Shown here: one piece after another, positions 1 to 7,969 of the stretch
Layout of the letters: every line of letters starts with the position of its first letter
How positions within the stretch are numbered: position 1 is the stretch's first letter
Assembly: GCA_947630625.1 (NCBI GenBank)
Contig: CANRIL010000007.1
Span: forward strand, 32,793-96,792
DNA: 64,000 nt
Direction of reading: 5' to 3'
Origin: an uncultured Clostridia bacterium
GTDB taxonomy: Bacteria; Bacillota; Clostridia; Oscillospirales; CAG-272
Position numbers and translations under genes: made by a program
The notes under the pieces: generated by a model
Databases searched by the model: none
What the model was told of the DNA's origin: nothing
Seen by the model: only the letters and a program-made list of their open reading frames with translations

Positions 1-1032
1 CACAAAGAGCGTCGGAAGCGCGGATTTGATATTCGCCGCCGTCTTTATCATGCGTTCAACGCCCGTGAGCGGGTGCTCCGGCGGCTCGTAGCCGCCGCTG
101 TCGTAGGGTCGGTTCACGTGCGGGTTGTAGTAAGGTGTCCCCATCGAGACGTTCAGGAGCGACAGCCCGGAGCCGTGCAGCTCGGAGAGCAGGCGGTAAG
201 CTTCTGTCAGATCGACATCTCCCGCCTCGGTCGTGCAGAACCCGTAAGGATACGGGATGCAGTCGGAGACGCTCATTCGGGTGCAGATGAGAAAATCGTC
301 CGAGCCGTAAACGGAGGCGGCGTCGGCAACGACATCGCGCAAAAGGCGTGTGCGGTTTTCAAACGAGCCGCCGTATTTCCCAGGGCGCGTGTACGCGGAC
401 AGCAGCTCCGACATCAAATAGCGGTGGCACGATTTTATGTCGATCCCGTCAAATCCCGCTTTTTTCGCGAGCGCGGCGGCGTTCATGTAGGAGTCGTGCA
501 GGCTGTCAAGGTAGTCGTCGGTCGCGGTCGGATAGTCGGCGGGGATATTGAATTTTTCGTTCAGGTACGGGTTATGGTATGCGATTATCGGCACGGGAGT
601 ATTGTCGGGCTTTGAAAATCTGCCCGAATGCGTCAGCTGGCAGATGACGGGCGCGCCGCCCGATTTTTCATGTATCTGCTCGACGATGCGCTTGTAAACG
701 TCCAGATTGCCGTCGTTTATCCACAGTTGGCGGCGCGAGGAACGTCCTTCGGGACAGACGGCTGTCGCCTCGAACCAGAAAAGACCGGCGCCGCCGGAGG
801 CAAAGCGGTCATAGCGCCTGAAGGTGAGCTCGTCGGGAGCGCCTTCGGGCGTGCCGTCAAAGCCCTCCATCGGATGTACGGCGAGGCTGTTCTTCGCTTC
901 AACGGAGCGAATTTTTACGGGTCGCGCGAGTATATCTGTGTCGTGCGATACGGGAATGTTGACGCCGACCTCCGCCGCCGTTGCCAGAAGCTCGTCAGGA
1001 CTGCCGCAGGTAAATTTGTATTTCCCGGACAT
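1..1032 (-). CDS. NADH:flavin oxidoreductase (old yellow enzyme family), 3' end outside window
   Basis: This is an open reading frame on the minus strand beginning at the ATG at 1032 and running off the left edge, so the C-terminus is missing. The visible translation starts MSGKYKFTCGSPDELL and contains old-yellow-enzyme hallmarks: NSLAVHPMEG near the N-terminus (FMN-binding start of the TIM barrel), VICQLTHSGR (the Q-L-x-H-x-G strand), and AGFDGIDIKSCHRYL, where family members carry the substrate-binding residues after D-G-(I/V)-D-(I/L). The family reduces activated C=C bonds or dienoyl substrates with FMN and, in some anaerobic members, a C-terminal Fe-S module. That region is not visible here. 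It is the last gene of a minus-strand run with a sugar isomerase and a Gfo/Idh/MocA oxidoreductase, which suggests catabolism of a modified sugar or glycoside. The substrate is unknown. Confidence 0.85.
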   Translation of the reverse strand, partial: MSGKYKFTCGSPDELLATAAEVGVNIPVSHDTDILARPVKIRSVEAKNSLAVHPMEGFDGTPEGAPDELTFRRYDRFASGGAGLFWFEATAVCPEGRSSRRQLWINDGNLDVYKRIVEQIHEKSGGAPVICQLTHSGRFSKPDNTPVPIIAYHNPYLNEKFNIPADYPTATDDYLDSLHDSYMNAAALAKKAGFDGIDIKSCHRYLMSELLSAYTRPGKYGGSFENRTRLLRDVVADAASVYGSDDFLICTRMSVSDCIPYPYGFCTTEAGDVDLTEAYRLLSELHGSGLSLLNVSMGTPYYNPHVNRPYDSGGYEPPEHPLTGVERMIKTAANIKSALPTLFV

Positions 1033-1067
1033 GACTTTTCACCGGAACCCTTTCTTTGATATTTTGT

Positions 1068-1802
1068 TTATTCGGTCATGGTACGAAGCGCCTCCGCGTC
1101 GCGCAGAAGGTCGGACTCCGTTTCGGACGGCAGAAATTCAAGCAGCGCCGCACGCGGCGAGCCGAATGTCAAAAGCACGTCAAAGTACCGCTTCCAATCG
1201 TCAGCGTGCGCCGCCAGCGGCAGCCGCCGCTCGCCCTCCCACGAAAAGACGTGCACAAAATCGACAAACGGCGCGACGCGGTGAAGCTCGGCGGCGTTTT
1301 GATCCGCGTCCTTATACTGATTCGGCTGCCAGTGCAGGCGTACGTTATCGCGCCCGCAGTCGGAGAGCAGCCGAAGCGCGCTTGCAGAATTGTCCGTGAG
1401 CGTATTCGGGTGGTATTCGAACGTGAGCGTTAGTCCGAACGCGGCAGCGTCGTCGGCGTCGCGGCGAAGCTTGTCCATTATCGCGCTGTATATCACGACA
1501 TCCGTGTCGCGTGAGCCTTTGACGCCTGCCCAAATGCGGACGGAGTCCGCGCCGAGCGCCGAAGCCGTTGCGGCGACGGGGGCAAAATCGGAGGCAAGTT
1601 TATAATATGAGCCGTAAGAGCGCGCGGCGAGCGCATTGTCATGGCAGAGTTTCGTCGCATCCCCGGCTGCCGGAATGTCGCCGTGCGGCACGTGTATGTC
1701 GCCGCCCCATTCTATTTCGGAAAGCCCCGCACGGACGGCGAGAGATACGATCTCGCCCCGGCTCTTTGAGCGGAACGTTACCGAGACTAATCCTTTATTC
1801 AT
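1068..1802 (-). CDS. Sugar phosphate isomerase/epimerase (xylose isomerase-like TIM barrel)
   Basis: A 244-aa protein with the AP endonuclease 2 / xylose-isomerase-like TIM-barrel pattern. It has an N-terminal strand LVSVTFRSKS, then GLSEIEWGGDIHVP, a central LTFEYHPNTLTD in which the Glu and His match the metal-ligand strand, and NVRLHWQPNQY followed by FVDFVHVFSWEG. Enzymes of this family isomerise or epimerise sugars and inositols using a divalent metal. Its ATG overlaps the stop of the upstream Gfo/Idh/MocA gene by the ATGA arrangement, which indicates translational coupling. A paired isomerase and NAD-dependent sugar oxidoreductase is common in inositol or sugar-acid catabolic modules. 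The specific substrate cannot be read from the sequence. Confidence 0.8.
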   Translation of the reverse strand: MNKGLVSVTFRSKSRGEIVSLAVRAGLSEIEWGGDIHVPHGDIPAAGDATKLCHDNALAARSYGSYYKLASDFAPVAATASALGADSVRIWAGVKGSRDTDVVIYSAIMDKLRRDADDAAAFGLTLTFEYHPNTLTDNSASALRLLSDCGRDNVRLHWQPNQYKDADQNAAELHRVAPFVDFVHVFSWEGERRLPLAAHADDWKRYFDVLLTFGSPRAALLEFLPSETESDLLRDAEALRTMTE

Positions 1803-2836
1803 CAGACCCTGACGCTTTTGCCCGTCCTTGCGGACTCGTATATCGCCTCGACTATGCGGACGCTCTTCATCGCCTCGAGCGGCGTGATGCGCGGCTCGTG
1901 ACCGTCGAGCACGGCTGATATTATGTCCTCGACGACGGCGCGGTGCCCGGTTATTACATCCGGGGAGCCGCCGTTGCCGCGGCCGTATTTTTTAAGCATC
2001 TCCTCTTCCTCCGCGTCCTCGTCGTCGGAGTCGGCGAGCTTCCATGTCTTAAGTATGTCGGCGTCGACCTCGATCGTGCCGCGTGAGCCGTAAAGGCAGA
2101 TGTCGGTTGAGATCCCGGGATATGCGCACGTCGTTGAGATGAACGAGGCGACGGCGCCGCTCTTGAATTTTACCGTCGACACGGTCAAGTCTTCGGTGTC
2201 GATTTTGTGGTTGTATATGCCCATGACGGAGTTAACTGATTCGACCTCACCCATCAGCCACTGCATTAAGTCGACTGTGTGCACCGCCTGATTCATCAGC
2301 GAGCCGCCGCCGTCCTGCTCCCACGTGCCGTGCCAGCTGCCGTCGTAGTAGCTCTGTTCGCGGTACCATTTGACCGCGAACGTGCCGAGAATGAGGCTGC
2401 CGAGCCTCCCCTCGTCAACGGCCGCTTTCATCGGCGCCATCGGGACGTTGTACCTGTTCTGATGAACGACCCCGGCGACGAGCCCGGTACGCGCTCTTTC
2501 CTCTTCGATCTTCATCGCGCTTTCGACCGTTATATCTACGGGCTTCTCGATCAGAACGTGCTTGCCCGCCCTCATCGCGCGGACCGCGTACTCGGCGTGC
2601 ATCGCGCTCGGCAGACATATGCTGACGATGTCGATGTCGGGAGATTTGATCATCTCGTCAAAATCTGTATACGTTCTGACGTATGGATATTTTTTCTTCG
2701 CTGCGTCGAGTTTTTTTTCGATCAGGTCACAGACGGCGACAAGGTCAGCCCTCTCCGACGCTGCCGCGGCGTCCATGTGTGCGCGGCCTATCCCGAGGCC
2801 GACTACGGCATATCCGACTTTCTTTTCGGTGTTCAT
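1802..2836 (-). CDS. Gfo/Idh/MocA family NAD(P)-dependent oxidoreductase
   Basis: A 344-aa protein of family-typical length. The N-terminal Rossmann fold has VGLGIGRAHM as the dinucleotide loop at about residues 12-21, then DLVAVCDLIEKK. The conserved catalytic-lysine stretch GKHVLIEKPVD lies near residues 92-102, and the C-terminal alpha/beta domain carries GGGSLMNQAVHTVDLM with the His expected in the active site. The family oxidises sugars, inositols or pseudo-sugars. The gene lies 23 nt downstream of murI on the same strand and overlaps the sugar isomerase by four bases, so the pair is probably one translation unit. An acidic stretch (DSDDEDAEEEE) near residue 270 looks like a surface loop insertion. 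Confidence 0.88.
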   Translation of the reverse strand: MNTEKKVGYAVVGLGIGRAHMDAAAASERADLVAVCDLIEKKLDAAKKKYPYVRTYTDFDEMIKSPDIDIVSICLPSAMHAEYAVRAMRAGKHVLIEKPVDITVESAMKIEEERARTGLVAGVVHQNRYNVPMAPMKAAVDEGRLGSLILGTFAVKWYREQSYYDGSWHGTWEQDGGGSLMNQAVHTVDLMQWLMGEVESVNSVMGIYNHKIDTEDLTVSTVKFKSGAVASFISTTCAYPGISTDICLYGSRGTIEVDADILKTWKLADSDDEDAEEEEMLKKYGRGNGGSPDVITGHRAVVEDIISAVLDGHEPRITPLEAMKSVRIVEAIYESARTGKSVRV

Positions 2837-2859
2837 GACATTTGTGCTTCCTTAACTTG

Positions 2860-3651
2860 TCAGTATTTGCTTATGTCTACAAACTCGGCGCTGCCGAGCG
2901 GAATATCTCCCATAAATACGCGCGCCGCGGATTCAAAGCTCTCCGGCGTGTCGCTGACAAAGCAGCGTATAGTGCCCTTTTTGCCCGGCGAGATGTCCTC
3001 TTTCAGCGCCGAGGCGAGCATGTCTGCGGCGGCCTTGCCGCTGCTGATGAGCGTGACGCCGGGCAGCGCCGCGGCGATAGCGCCGCTGATTATCGGATAA
3101 TGTGTGCAGCCGAGCACGAGCGTGTCTATTCCCGCCGTCCGCAGCGGGGACAAATACCGCTCCGCGGCGGCGAGCGTCACGGGGTCGCCGGGGGCGGTAA
3201 ACCCATCCTCGACCAGGTGAACGAACAGCGGGCACGCGACGGAGCTGACCTCGATTTTTGGGTCAAGTTCGTTTATTTTCTGCGCGAATGCGCCGAGCCT
3301 GATCGTCGTAGAGGTGCCGATGACGCCGACACGCCCGTTTTTCGTCGTCCGGACGGCGGCCTCGGCCGCCGCGTCTATGACGCCGAAGATCGGGAGCGCG
3401 AATTTCCGGCGCAGCGTCGGCAGCGCCGCGGACGAGGCGGTGCCGCACGCGACGAGCGCAGCCCTGATCCCGAATCCGAGCAGGAAGCGCATGATCTCTT
3501 CCGAATATCTGATTATGGTGTCCGCCGACTTCGAACCGTACGGAACGCGTCCGGTGTCGCCGAAATATACGAAGTCCTCGCCCGGCATGAGCTCCGCAAG
3601 CTCGCAGAGCGCTGTCAACCCGCCAAGACCGCTGTCAAAAACTCCGATCAT
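2860..3651 (-). CDS. murI: Glutamate racemase
   Basis: Converts L-glutamate to D-glutamate for peptidoglycan precursors in the cytoplasm. The translation begins MIGVFDSGLGGLTAL, the conserved N-terminus of the family. It carries the two catalytic cysteines in VACGTASSAA and LGCTHYPI, and GDTGRVPYG near residue 40. I chose the start at 3651 because GGAGG lies eight bases upstream. The frame extends upstream but those residues are not family-like. Length is 263 aa, normal for MurI. It is the first gene of the minus-strand run and is preceded by a sigma-A-type promoter divergent from the MinD-like gene. Confidence 0.95.
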   Translation of the reverse strand: MIGVFDSGLGGLTALCELAELMPGEDFVYFGDTGRVPYGSKSADTIIRYSEEIMRFLLGFGIRAALVACGTASSAALPTLRRKFALPIFGVIDAAAEAAVRTTKNGRVGVIGTSTTIRLGAFAQKINELDPKIEVSSVACPLFVHLVEDGFTAPGDPVTLAAAERYLSPLRTAGIDTLVLGCTHYPIISGAIAAALPGVTLISSGKAAADMLASALKEDISPGKKGTIRCFVSDTPESFESAARVFMGDIPLGSAEFVDISKY

Positions 3652-3696
3652 ATGTACGACCTCCATCTCCCGGCAGGGTGTAGTCTCCATACGCTC

Positions 3697-3725
3697 ATTA
3701 TACAATATACCGCCGCCGAATACAA
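3697..3725 (-). promoter_or_regulatory. Promoter of murI
   Basis: On the minus strand TTGTAT and TATAAT are separated by exactly 17 nt, about 46 nt upstream of the chosen murI start. It faces away from the promoter of the MinD-like gene. Assigned from sequence only. Confidence 0.6.
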
Positions 3726-3787
3726 CAAAAATTTTCCCGCGCGCCAAAAAATAAGTGTAAAATTCATCAGAATGTACATTATATTTG

Positions 3788-3816
3788 TTGACAAGCCGGA
3801 CGTTTTGTGTTACAAT
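3788..3816 (+). promoter_or_regulatory. Promoter of MinD/ParA-like gene
   Basis: TTGACA and TACAAT with 17-nt spacing, 38 nt upstream of the start codon. This is a near-consensus housekeeping promoter. Confidence 0.65.
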
Positions 3817-3854
3817 CACATTGTACAGTGCCGTATTGTCCGGAGGAGCCGTTT

Positions 3855-4670
3855 ATGCGAGCGGACAGAAGCGTTTATCTGATAACATCGTGCAAGGGAG
3901 GCGTCGGAAAATCAACCGTCGCCGTGAATCTTGCGTTCGCGATGGCGCTGACCGGCGACACTGTTCTTCTTGCCGACTGCGACACCAAAAACCGCACCGC
4001 CGACCTGATGCTCGGTTATGAAGGCGTCGGGATGTTCGATCTTTCCGACGTTGCGGAAGAGAGGGTCATGCCAGATGAGGCGATCCTGCGCGACCCGCGC
4101 TGTGAGCTTCTCTATTATTGTACGACCCCGCCCTCGGGGGAGGTGATCGACCCCTCACGGGCGGCGCGCGCCGCCGTTCGGTGCGCAGACGCGGTCGGTG
4201 CTGACTGTCTTATTGTCGATACTTCCGGCGGGATAGATTTCCCGCTCGCCATGTACCGCGATGTCGTATACGACGCAATAATCGTATCAACAATGTCAAC
4301 TCCCGCGATTCGCGCAGCGGAAAGAACGGGGGCAGAGCTCTCGCATCACGGAGTAAAAAATCTGCGCCTTATAATCAACGAGTTCACATATAAGGACGCC
4401 TCACCGATCACGGAGCTGATAGATGAGACGCGCGTCCCGCTTCTGGGAGTCATTCCCTATGACGTGGCGATGAGACGCGGTCAGGAGCTCGGCATGCCGG
4501 CGGCGGCAGTAGAAGAATCTGTGTGCCCGCGTGCGTTTTACAATATTGCCATGCGCCTGCGCGGCGCGGACGTTCCGCTCTTTGACGGGATGCACGTCCG
4601 CGGCAAGCGCCGGCTGATCTCCTCCCGCCCGCGCCAGGCTGACGTAAGCGAGAACCAGATCGCGATATAA
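3855..4670 (+). CDS. MinD/ParA-family ATPase
   Basis: A 271-aa P-loop ATPase with the deviant Walker A motif CKGGVGKST near residue 14, the signature of MinD/ParA/Mrp proteins that dimerise on ATP and position division, chromosome or flagellar machinery. Other visible family features are LLADCDTKNRTADLML (switch I region), DCLIVDTSGGIDFPL (Walker B and switch II) and VIPYDVAMRRGQELG near the C-terminus. The start at 3855 follows GGAGGAG by six bases, and the 16 in-frame codons before it are ignored. It stands alone rather than with minC/minE, and I see no obvious C-terminal amphipathic membrane helix, so the cargo is uncertain. It could be a MinD paralogue or an orphan ParA. Confidence 0.8.
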   Translation: MRADRSVYLITSCKGGVGKSTVAVNLAFAMALTGDTVLLADCDTKNRTADLMLGYEGVGMFDLSDVAEERVMPDEAILRDPRCELLYYCTTPPSGEVIDPSRAARAAVRCADAVGADCLIVDTSGGIDFPLAMYRDVVYDAIIVSTMSTPAIRAAERTGAELSHHGVKNLRLIINEFTYKDASPITELIDETRVPLLGVIPYDVAMRRGQELGMPAAAVEESVCPRAFYNIAMRLRGADVPLFDGMHVRGKRRLISSRPRQADVSENQIAI

Positions 4671-4822
4671 TTATTACAGCAGGAGAAAAAGGGAGACGCA
4701 TTTTATATATTCATATTGATACCTTGTTTCATTTTTATAGTAACTTGTTTATTCATATCAATATTTAGAGTGCCGCCACGACGCGGGATCATCGGTTCCG
4801 CAGAAAGGGTCATTACAAATAT

Positions 4823-5269
4823 ATGGAAATAGCAATCATCGCTGACGACACGAGAAAAGAACTCATGATCCAGTTCTGCATCGCATATTGCGGAACGCTC
4901 TCGAAGCATAATCTGTGCGCAACCGCGAAAACCGCCACCGTCCTTTCCGAGGCGACGGGGCTCACGGTCGAGACTTTCCTTCCGGGAAGTCACGGGGGAG
5001 ATCAGCAGATCACGTCGCGCATAGCGTGCGACGAGATCGACGTTCTGCTCTACTTCCGCTCGACGAATCCGAAGCCCGAATTCGATGAGGCGGAATATAA
5101 TCTGCTTCGCATGTGCGACGTGCACAACGTCCCGTTCGCGACGAACATCGCCACAGCGGAGGTCATTGTTCACGCGCTCGAGCGCGGCGACCTCGACTGG
5201 CGCGAGCTTGTGAATCCGCACTCGGAGTACAACCGCAGAAAGCGCGGAGCGGCGTCCGTCCACACGTAA
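4823..5269 (+). CDS. Methylglyoxal synthase-like protein, diverged at catalytic positions
   Basis: The 148-aa protein clearly belongs to the methylglyoxal synthase fold: LSKHNLCATA, GGDQQIT, LLRMCDVHNVPFATNIATAE and ALERGDLDWRELVNP match the family closely. Genuine MgsA converts dihydroxyacetone phosphate to methylglyoxal. Several positions usually conserved for catalysis or phosphate binding differ: the N-terminal A-H-D reads A-D-D, the G-P-L before GGDQQ reads G-S-H, and the F-F-R-D-P-L-T...P-H-E-P-D stretch reads YFRSTNPKPEFDE. The aspartate of GGDQQ remains. Enzymatic activity is therefore doubtful. No strong ribosome-binding site precedes the ATG (AAAGGG is about 14 nt away). It lies between the MinD-like ATPase and the thrS leader. 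Confidence 0.75.
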   Translation: MEIAIIADDTRKELMIQFCIAYCGTLSKHNLCATAKTATVLSEATGLTVETFLPGSHGGDQQITSRIACDEIDVLLYFRSTNPKPEFDEAEYNLLRMCDVHNVPFATNIATAEVIVHALERGDLDWRELVNPHSEYNRRKRGAASVHT

Positions 5270-5287
5270 CAGGGGCGCGGAATCAAG

Positions 5288-5420
5288 GCGCTTAAAAGCG
5301 CAGCGTTTAAAAGCGCCGCACTTGAAAGCGCAGCACTCGAAGGCACAGCGTTTAAAAGCGCGGTACTTAATAGAGCAGCGCGGAAGCAGAACACTTAAAA
5401 GCACAGCGCTTAAAAAATTA
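5288..5420. repeat. 15-nt imperfect tandem repeats between the MgsA-like gene and the thrS T-box
   Basis: About nine imperfect copies of a 15-nt unit of the type GCGCTTAAAAGCGCA run end to end: 5288-5302, 5303-5317, 5318-5332, 5333-5347, 5348-5362, 5363-5377, an irregular 13-nt unit, then 5391-5405 and 5406-5420. Many units contain the short palindrome GCGCTTAAAAGCGC. The array ends where stem I of the T-box begins. No gene is supported inside it. In one minus-strand frame it reads as a pentapeptide-like pattern, which I treat as a by-product of the 15-nt period. Confidence 0.85.
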
Positions 5421-5680
5421 AAAGAGGAACACGTCCGGCTATTTGACCGGCAGCAGAGAACGCGCGGGGCGCGGCATTTGCCGCGCCGCTGGAACCGCGC
5501 CGCCGAAGTCTTTTCCCGGATACCGCCCTCTTTGTAAGTCAGGCGGCAGGGCGTCACATTTCCTTTCGCCTTTTATCAGAATACCTTTAAAGTGAAAAGC
5601 GCGGGTGGAACCGTGCGTTACTCAAGACGCACCCCGACAGGAAATGCCGATCTACGGTATTTTCTGTCGTTTTTGTTTTA
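5415..5680 (+). promoter_or_regulatory. T-box leader (threonyl-tRNA sensing) of thrS, with intrinsic terminator
   Basis: The conserved T-box sequence GCGGGTGGAACCGTGCG lies at 5601-5617. Stem I can be drawn from AAAGAGG at 5421-5427 pairing with CCTCTTT at 5527-5533. Its distal part contains AGAGAACGCG and GCTGGAACCGCG, as in other T-boxes. The specifier codon reads ACC (threonine) at 5522-5524, followed by the usual purine. The T-box TGGA would pair with a tRNA ending U-CCA. A strong hairpin (GACAGGAAATGCCG pairing with CGGTATTTTCTGTC, 5636-5668) with a following T-tract is the terminator. Uncharged tRNA-Thr would stabilise the antiterminator and allow thrS transcription. Confidence 0.93.
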
Positions 5681-5722
5681 TCCCGGGAAAATATAATTGA
5701 ACAGGAAAAAGGAGACACAAAA

Positions 5723-7630
5723 ATGTTCAAAGTTAAGTTTGTCGGAGGCGGCGAATACGAAGGGGAGTCCCCGATATCTGTATTTGACGCCGCGAAGGAA
5801 GCCGGTCTGATCTCGCGCGAGGTCATTGCCGCCGTGCTGGACGGGGAGACGGTCGACCTGACGCATCAGCTGACCGGCGACTGCGAGGTCAAGCTCTGCA
5901 CGTTTGACGACCCAGAAGGGAAGCACGCTTTTTTCCATACGGCGAGCCACATAATGGCGCAGGCGATCAAGCGCCTTTATCCCGAGTCAAAGCTGACGAT
6001 AGGTCCCGCGATCGAAACGGGATTCTACTACGATATTGACCGCGACGAGCCGTTCACGCAGGAAGATTTGCCGAAGATAGAGGCGGAGATGCAGAAGATC
6101 GTGAACGAGAATTACAGGCTCGAACGGTTCACGTTGCCGAGAGACGAGGCGGTGAAATTCATGGAAGAGCGCGGCGAGCCCTATAAAGTCGCGCTTATAG
6201 CGCGCGTCCCGGAGGGCGAGGAGATATCATTCTACCGCCAGGGCGAGTTCGTCGACCTCTGCGCGGGGCCGCACCTCTTCTCGACCGGCGCCGTCCGCGC
6301 GTTCAAGCTGACCTCGCTGACGGGCGCGTACTGGGAGGGCGACTCGAAGAACAAGATGCTGCGCCGCATATACGGTGTTGCGTTCCCGAACAAGACGCTT
6401 CTGTCCGAGTACATGAACATGCTCGAGGAGGCAAAGCGCCGCGACCACAGAAAGCTCGGCCACGACCTCGACCTTTTTGACATCTACGACGAGGGACCCG
6501 GTTTCCCGTTCTTCCTGCCGAAGGGCATGGTGCTCCGCAACCTGCTTGAGGATTTCTGGCGCGAGGAGCACAGGCGCGCGGGATATGAAGAGATCAAGAC
6601 GCCGATAATGCTCTCCCGCGAGCTCTGGGAGCGCTCCGGGCATTGGGATCACTATAAGGACAACATGTACACGACGAAGATCGACGACAGGGATTTCGCG
6701 ATCAAGCCGATGAACTGCCCGGGCGGAATGCTCGTCTTCAAGCGCAAGATATGGAGCTATAAGGAGCTCCCCGTCCGCTGCGGCGAGCTCGGACTTGTCC
6801 ACCGTCACGAGCTGTCGGGCGCGCTTCACGGGTTGATGCGCGTGCGCTGCTTCACGCAGGACGACGCACACATCTTCATGCGTCCCGATCAGATAAGGGA
6901 CGAGATAAAGGGCGTTTACAGCCTGATCGACCGCGTCTACAAGCTGTTCGGTTTCACATATCATGTCGAGCTTTCGACGCGCCCCGAAAATTCCATCGGC
7001 ACGGACGAGATGTGGGAAATGGCGACGGATGGTTTGCGCGGCGCGCTTGACGACCTCGGCGTCGACTACGTTGTGAACGAGGGCGACGGCGCGTTCTACG
7101 GGCCGAAGATAGACTTTCACCTCCGTGACTGCATCGGCAGAACGTGGCAGTGCGGTACGATACAGCTTGACATGAACCTGCCGGAGAGATTTGATCTCAC
7201 CTACGTCGGCGCGGACAACGAAAAGCACCGCCCCGTAATGATACACCGCGTCGTTTTCGGCTCGATAGAGCGCTTTATCGGCATTCTGACCGAGCATTTT
7301 GCGGGCGCGTTCCCGCTCTGGCTCGCACCCGTGCAGATGACGGTAACGGCTATCCGCACCGACATCAACGACTACGCGCGCGAGGTCTACGAAAAGCTCA
7401 ACGAGGCAGGATTCAGGGTCGAATTCGATGACAGAAACGAGAAGATAGGATATAAGATCCGCGAGTCGCAGCTTCAGAAGATACCGTATGTCCTCGTTGT
7501 CGGCGACCGCGAACGCGAAAACGGCACCGTCTCCGTCCGTTCCCGCAAGGAAGAGAACAAGGCGATAGTGATGTCGCTCGACGACTTCATCTCCGCCGCC
7601 AAAACCGAGGTCGAGACGAAGGCGCTGTAA
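5723..7630 (+). CDS. thrS: Threonyl-tRNA synthetase
   Basis: Charges tRNA-Thr with threonine in the cytoplasm. The 635-aa length is standard. Domains in order: TGS domain (about residues 1-62); editing domain with HTASH (residues 72-76) and the second motif DLCAGPHL; class II catalytic core with motif 2 around RCGELGLVHRHELSGALHGL and the zinc cysteine in KPMNCPGG; motif 3 with HRVVFGSIERFIG; and a C-terminal anticodon-binding domain starting near PVQMTVTAI. The residue after N-C-P-G is Gly where many bacteria have His. AAAAAGGAGA precedes the ATG. Expression should be controlled by the T-box directly upstream, so the gene is induced by threonine limitation. Confidence 0.98.
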   Translation: MFKVKFVGGGEYEGESPISVFDAAKEAGLISREVIAAVLDGETVDLTHQLTGDCEVKLCTFDDPEGKHAFFHTASHIMAQAIKRLYPESKLTIGPAIETGFYYDIDRDEPFTQEDLPKIEAEMQKIVNENYRLERFTLPRDEAVKFMEERGEPYKVALIARVPEGEEISFYRQGEFVDLCAGPHLFSTGAVRAFKLTSLTGAYWEGDSKNKMLRRIYGVAFPNKTLLSEYMNMLEEAKRRDHRKLGHDLDLFDIYDEGPGFPFFLPKGMVLRNLLEDFWREEHRRAGYEEIKTPIMLSRELWERSGHWDHYKDNMYTTKIDDRDFAIKPMNCPGGMLVFKRKIWSYKELPVRCGELGLVHRHELSGALHGLMRVRCFTQDDAHIFMRPDQIRDEIKGVYSLIDRVYKLFGFTYHVELSTRPENSIGTDEMWEMATDGLRGALDDLGVDYVVNEGDGAFYGPKIDFHLRDCIGRTWQCGTIQLDMNLPERFDLTYVGADNEKHRPVMIHRVVFGSIERFIGILTEHFAGAFPLWLAPVQMTVTAIRTDINDYAREVYEKLNEAGFRVEFDDRNEKIGYKIRESQLQKIPYVLVVGDRERENGTVSVRSRKEENKAIVMSLDDFISAAKTEVETKAL

Positions 7631-7644
7631 GATAATGCGATTAC

Positions 7645-7685
7645 GTGGGGGAGGAAAACTCTTCTATAGAGTTTTCCTCCCCCAC
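7645..7685 (+). terminator. Perfect 17-bp inverted repeat downstream of thrS
   Basis: GTGGGGGAGGAAAACTC pairs perfectly with GAGTTTTCCTCCCCCAC around the 7-nt loop TTCTATA. No T-tract follows, so it may act as an mRNA 3'-end stabiliser or as part of a small family of related hairpins (see 14602-14639 and 59151-59189). Confidence 0.7.
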
Positions 7686-7746
7686 ACCCCCCTCCTTGTA
7701 TAATGTATTTAGGTTGTTGAAGGTAACCTATAAACCTGAAATAACC

Positions 7747-7776
7747 TTGCTCAATGTGCCTCAGGTGAGGTATAAT
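7747..7776 (+). promoter_or_regulatory. Promoter for the IS110 non-coding RNA and transposase
   Basis: TTGCTC and TATAAT with an 18-nt spacer. Transcription would begin near 7783 and enter the structured region before the transposase start. Confidence 0.5.
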
Positions 7777-7782
7777 TGACCT

Positions 7783-7969
7783 GTTGGAAGAGTGGCGCCG
7801 CCCCCCCCCTGAGAGAAAGTCTCGTAAATGAAAGAGTGGCGCCTCTTGCCTGCAGGCAGGCTGCGAATGAGTTGGATGAAGGATTAAGCATCGCTTCGAA
7901 TCTACCACAAGGTTGTGGCGCTTGTCGGCCAAGAGGAAAACATTCTCCGACAGAAAGAAGAGGTAGGAT
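7783..7969 (+). ncRNA. Candidate IS110 bridge RNA region
   Basis: The approximately 190-nt non-coding stretch upstream of the transposase has compact secondary-structure potential: GAGA/TCTC around 7812-7825, CCACAAGGTTGTGG at 7905-7918, and TGTCGG (7923-7928) pairing with CCGACA (7947-7952) across an 18-nt loop. The 12-mer AAGAGTGGCGCC occurs twice (7789-7800 and 7833-7844). In IS110-group elements such as IS621 the left-end non-coding RNA is a bridge RNA whose two loops pair with target and donor DNA. Assigning loops here requires the element ends, which I cannot fix. Confidence 0.45.

Noticed and set aside
4703..5557. Minus-strand frame with pentapeptide-repeat-like pattern (AFKRC, AFECC, AFKCG)
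   Set aside because: The pattern arises from the 15-nt DNA repeats, and the frame runs antisense through the MgsA-like gene and the T-box leader.
7862..7918. TTCGAATC in the IS110 left part resembling a tRNA T-loop
   Set aside because: No acceptor stem, anticodon arm or cloverleaf can be drawn; it fits the structured IS-associated RNA better.
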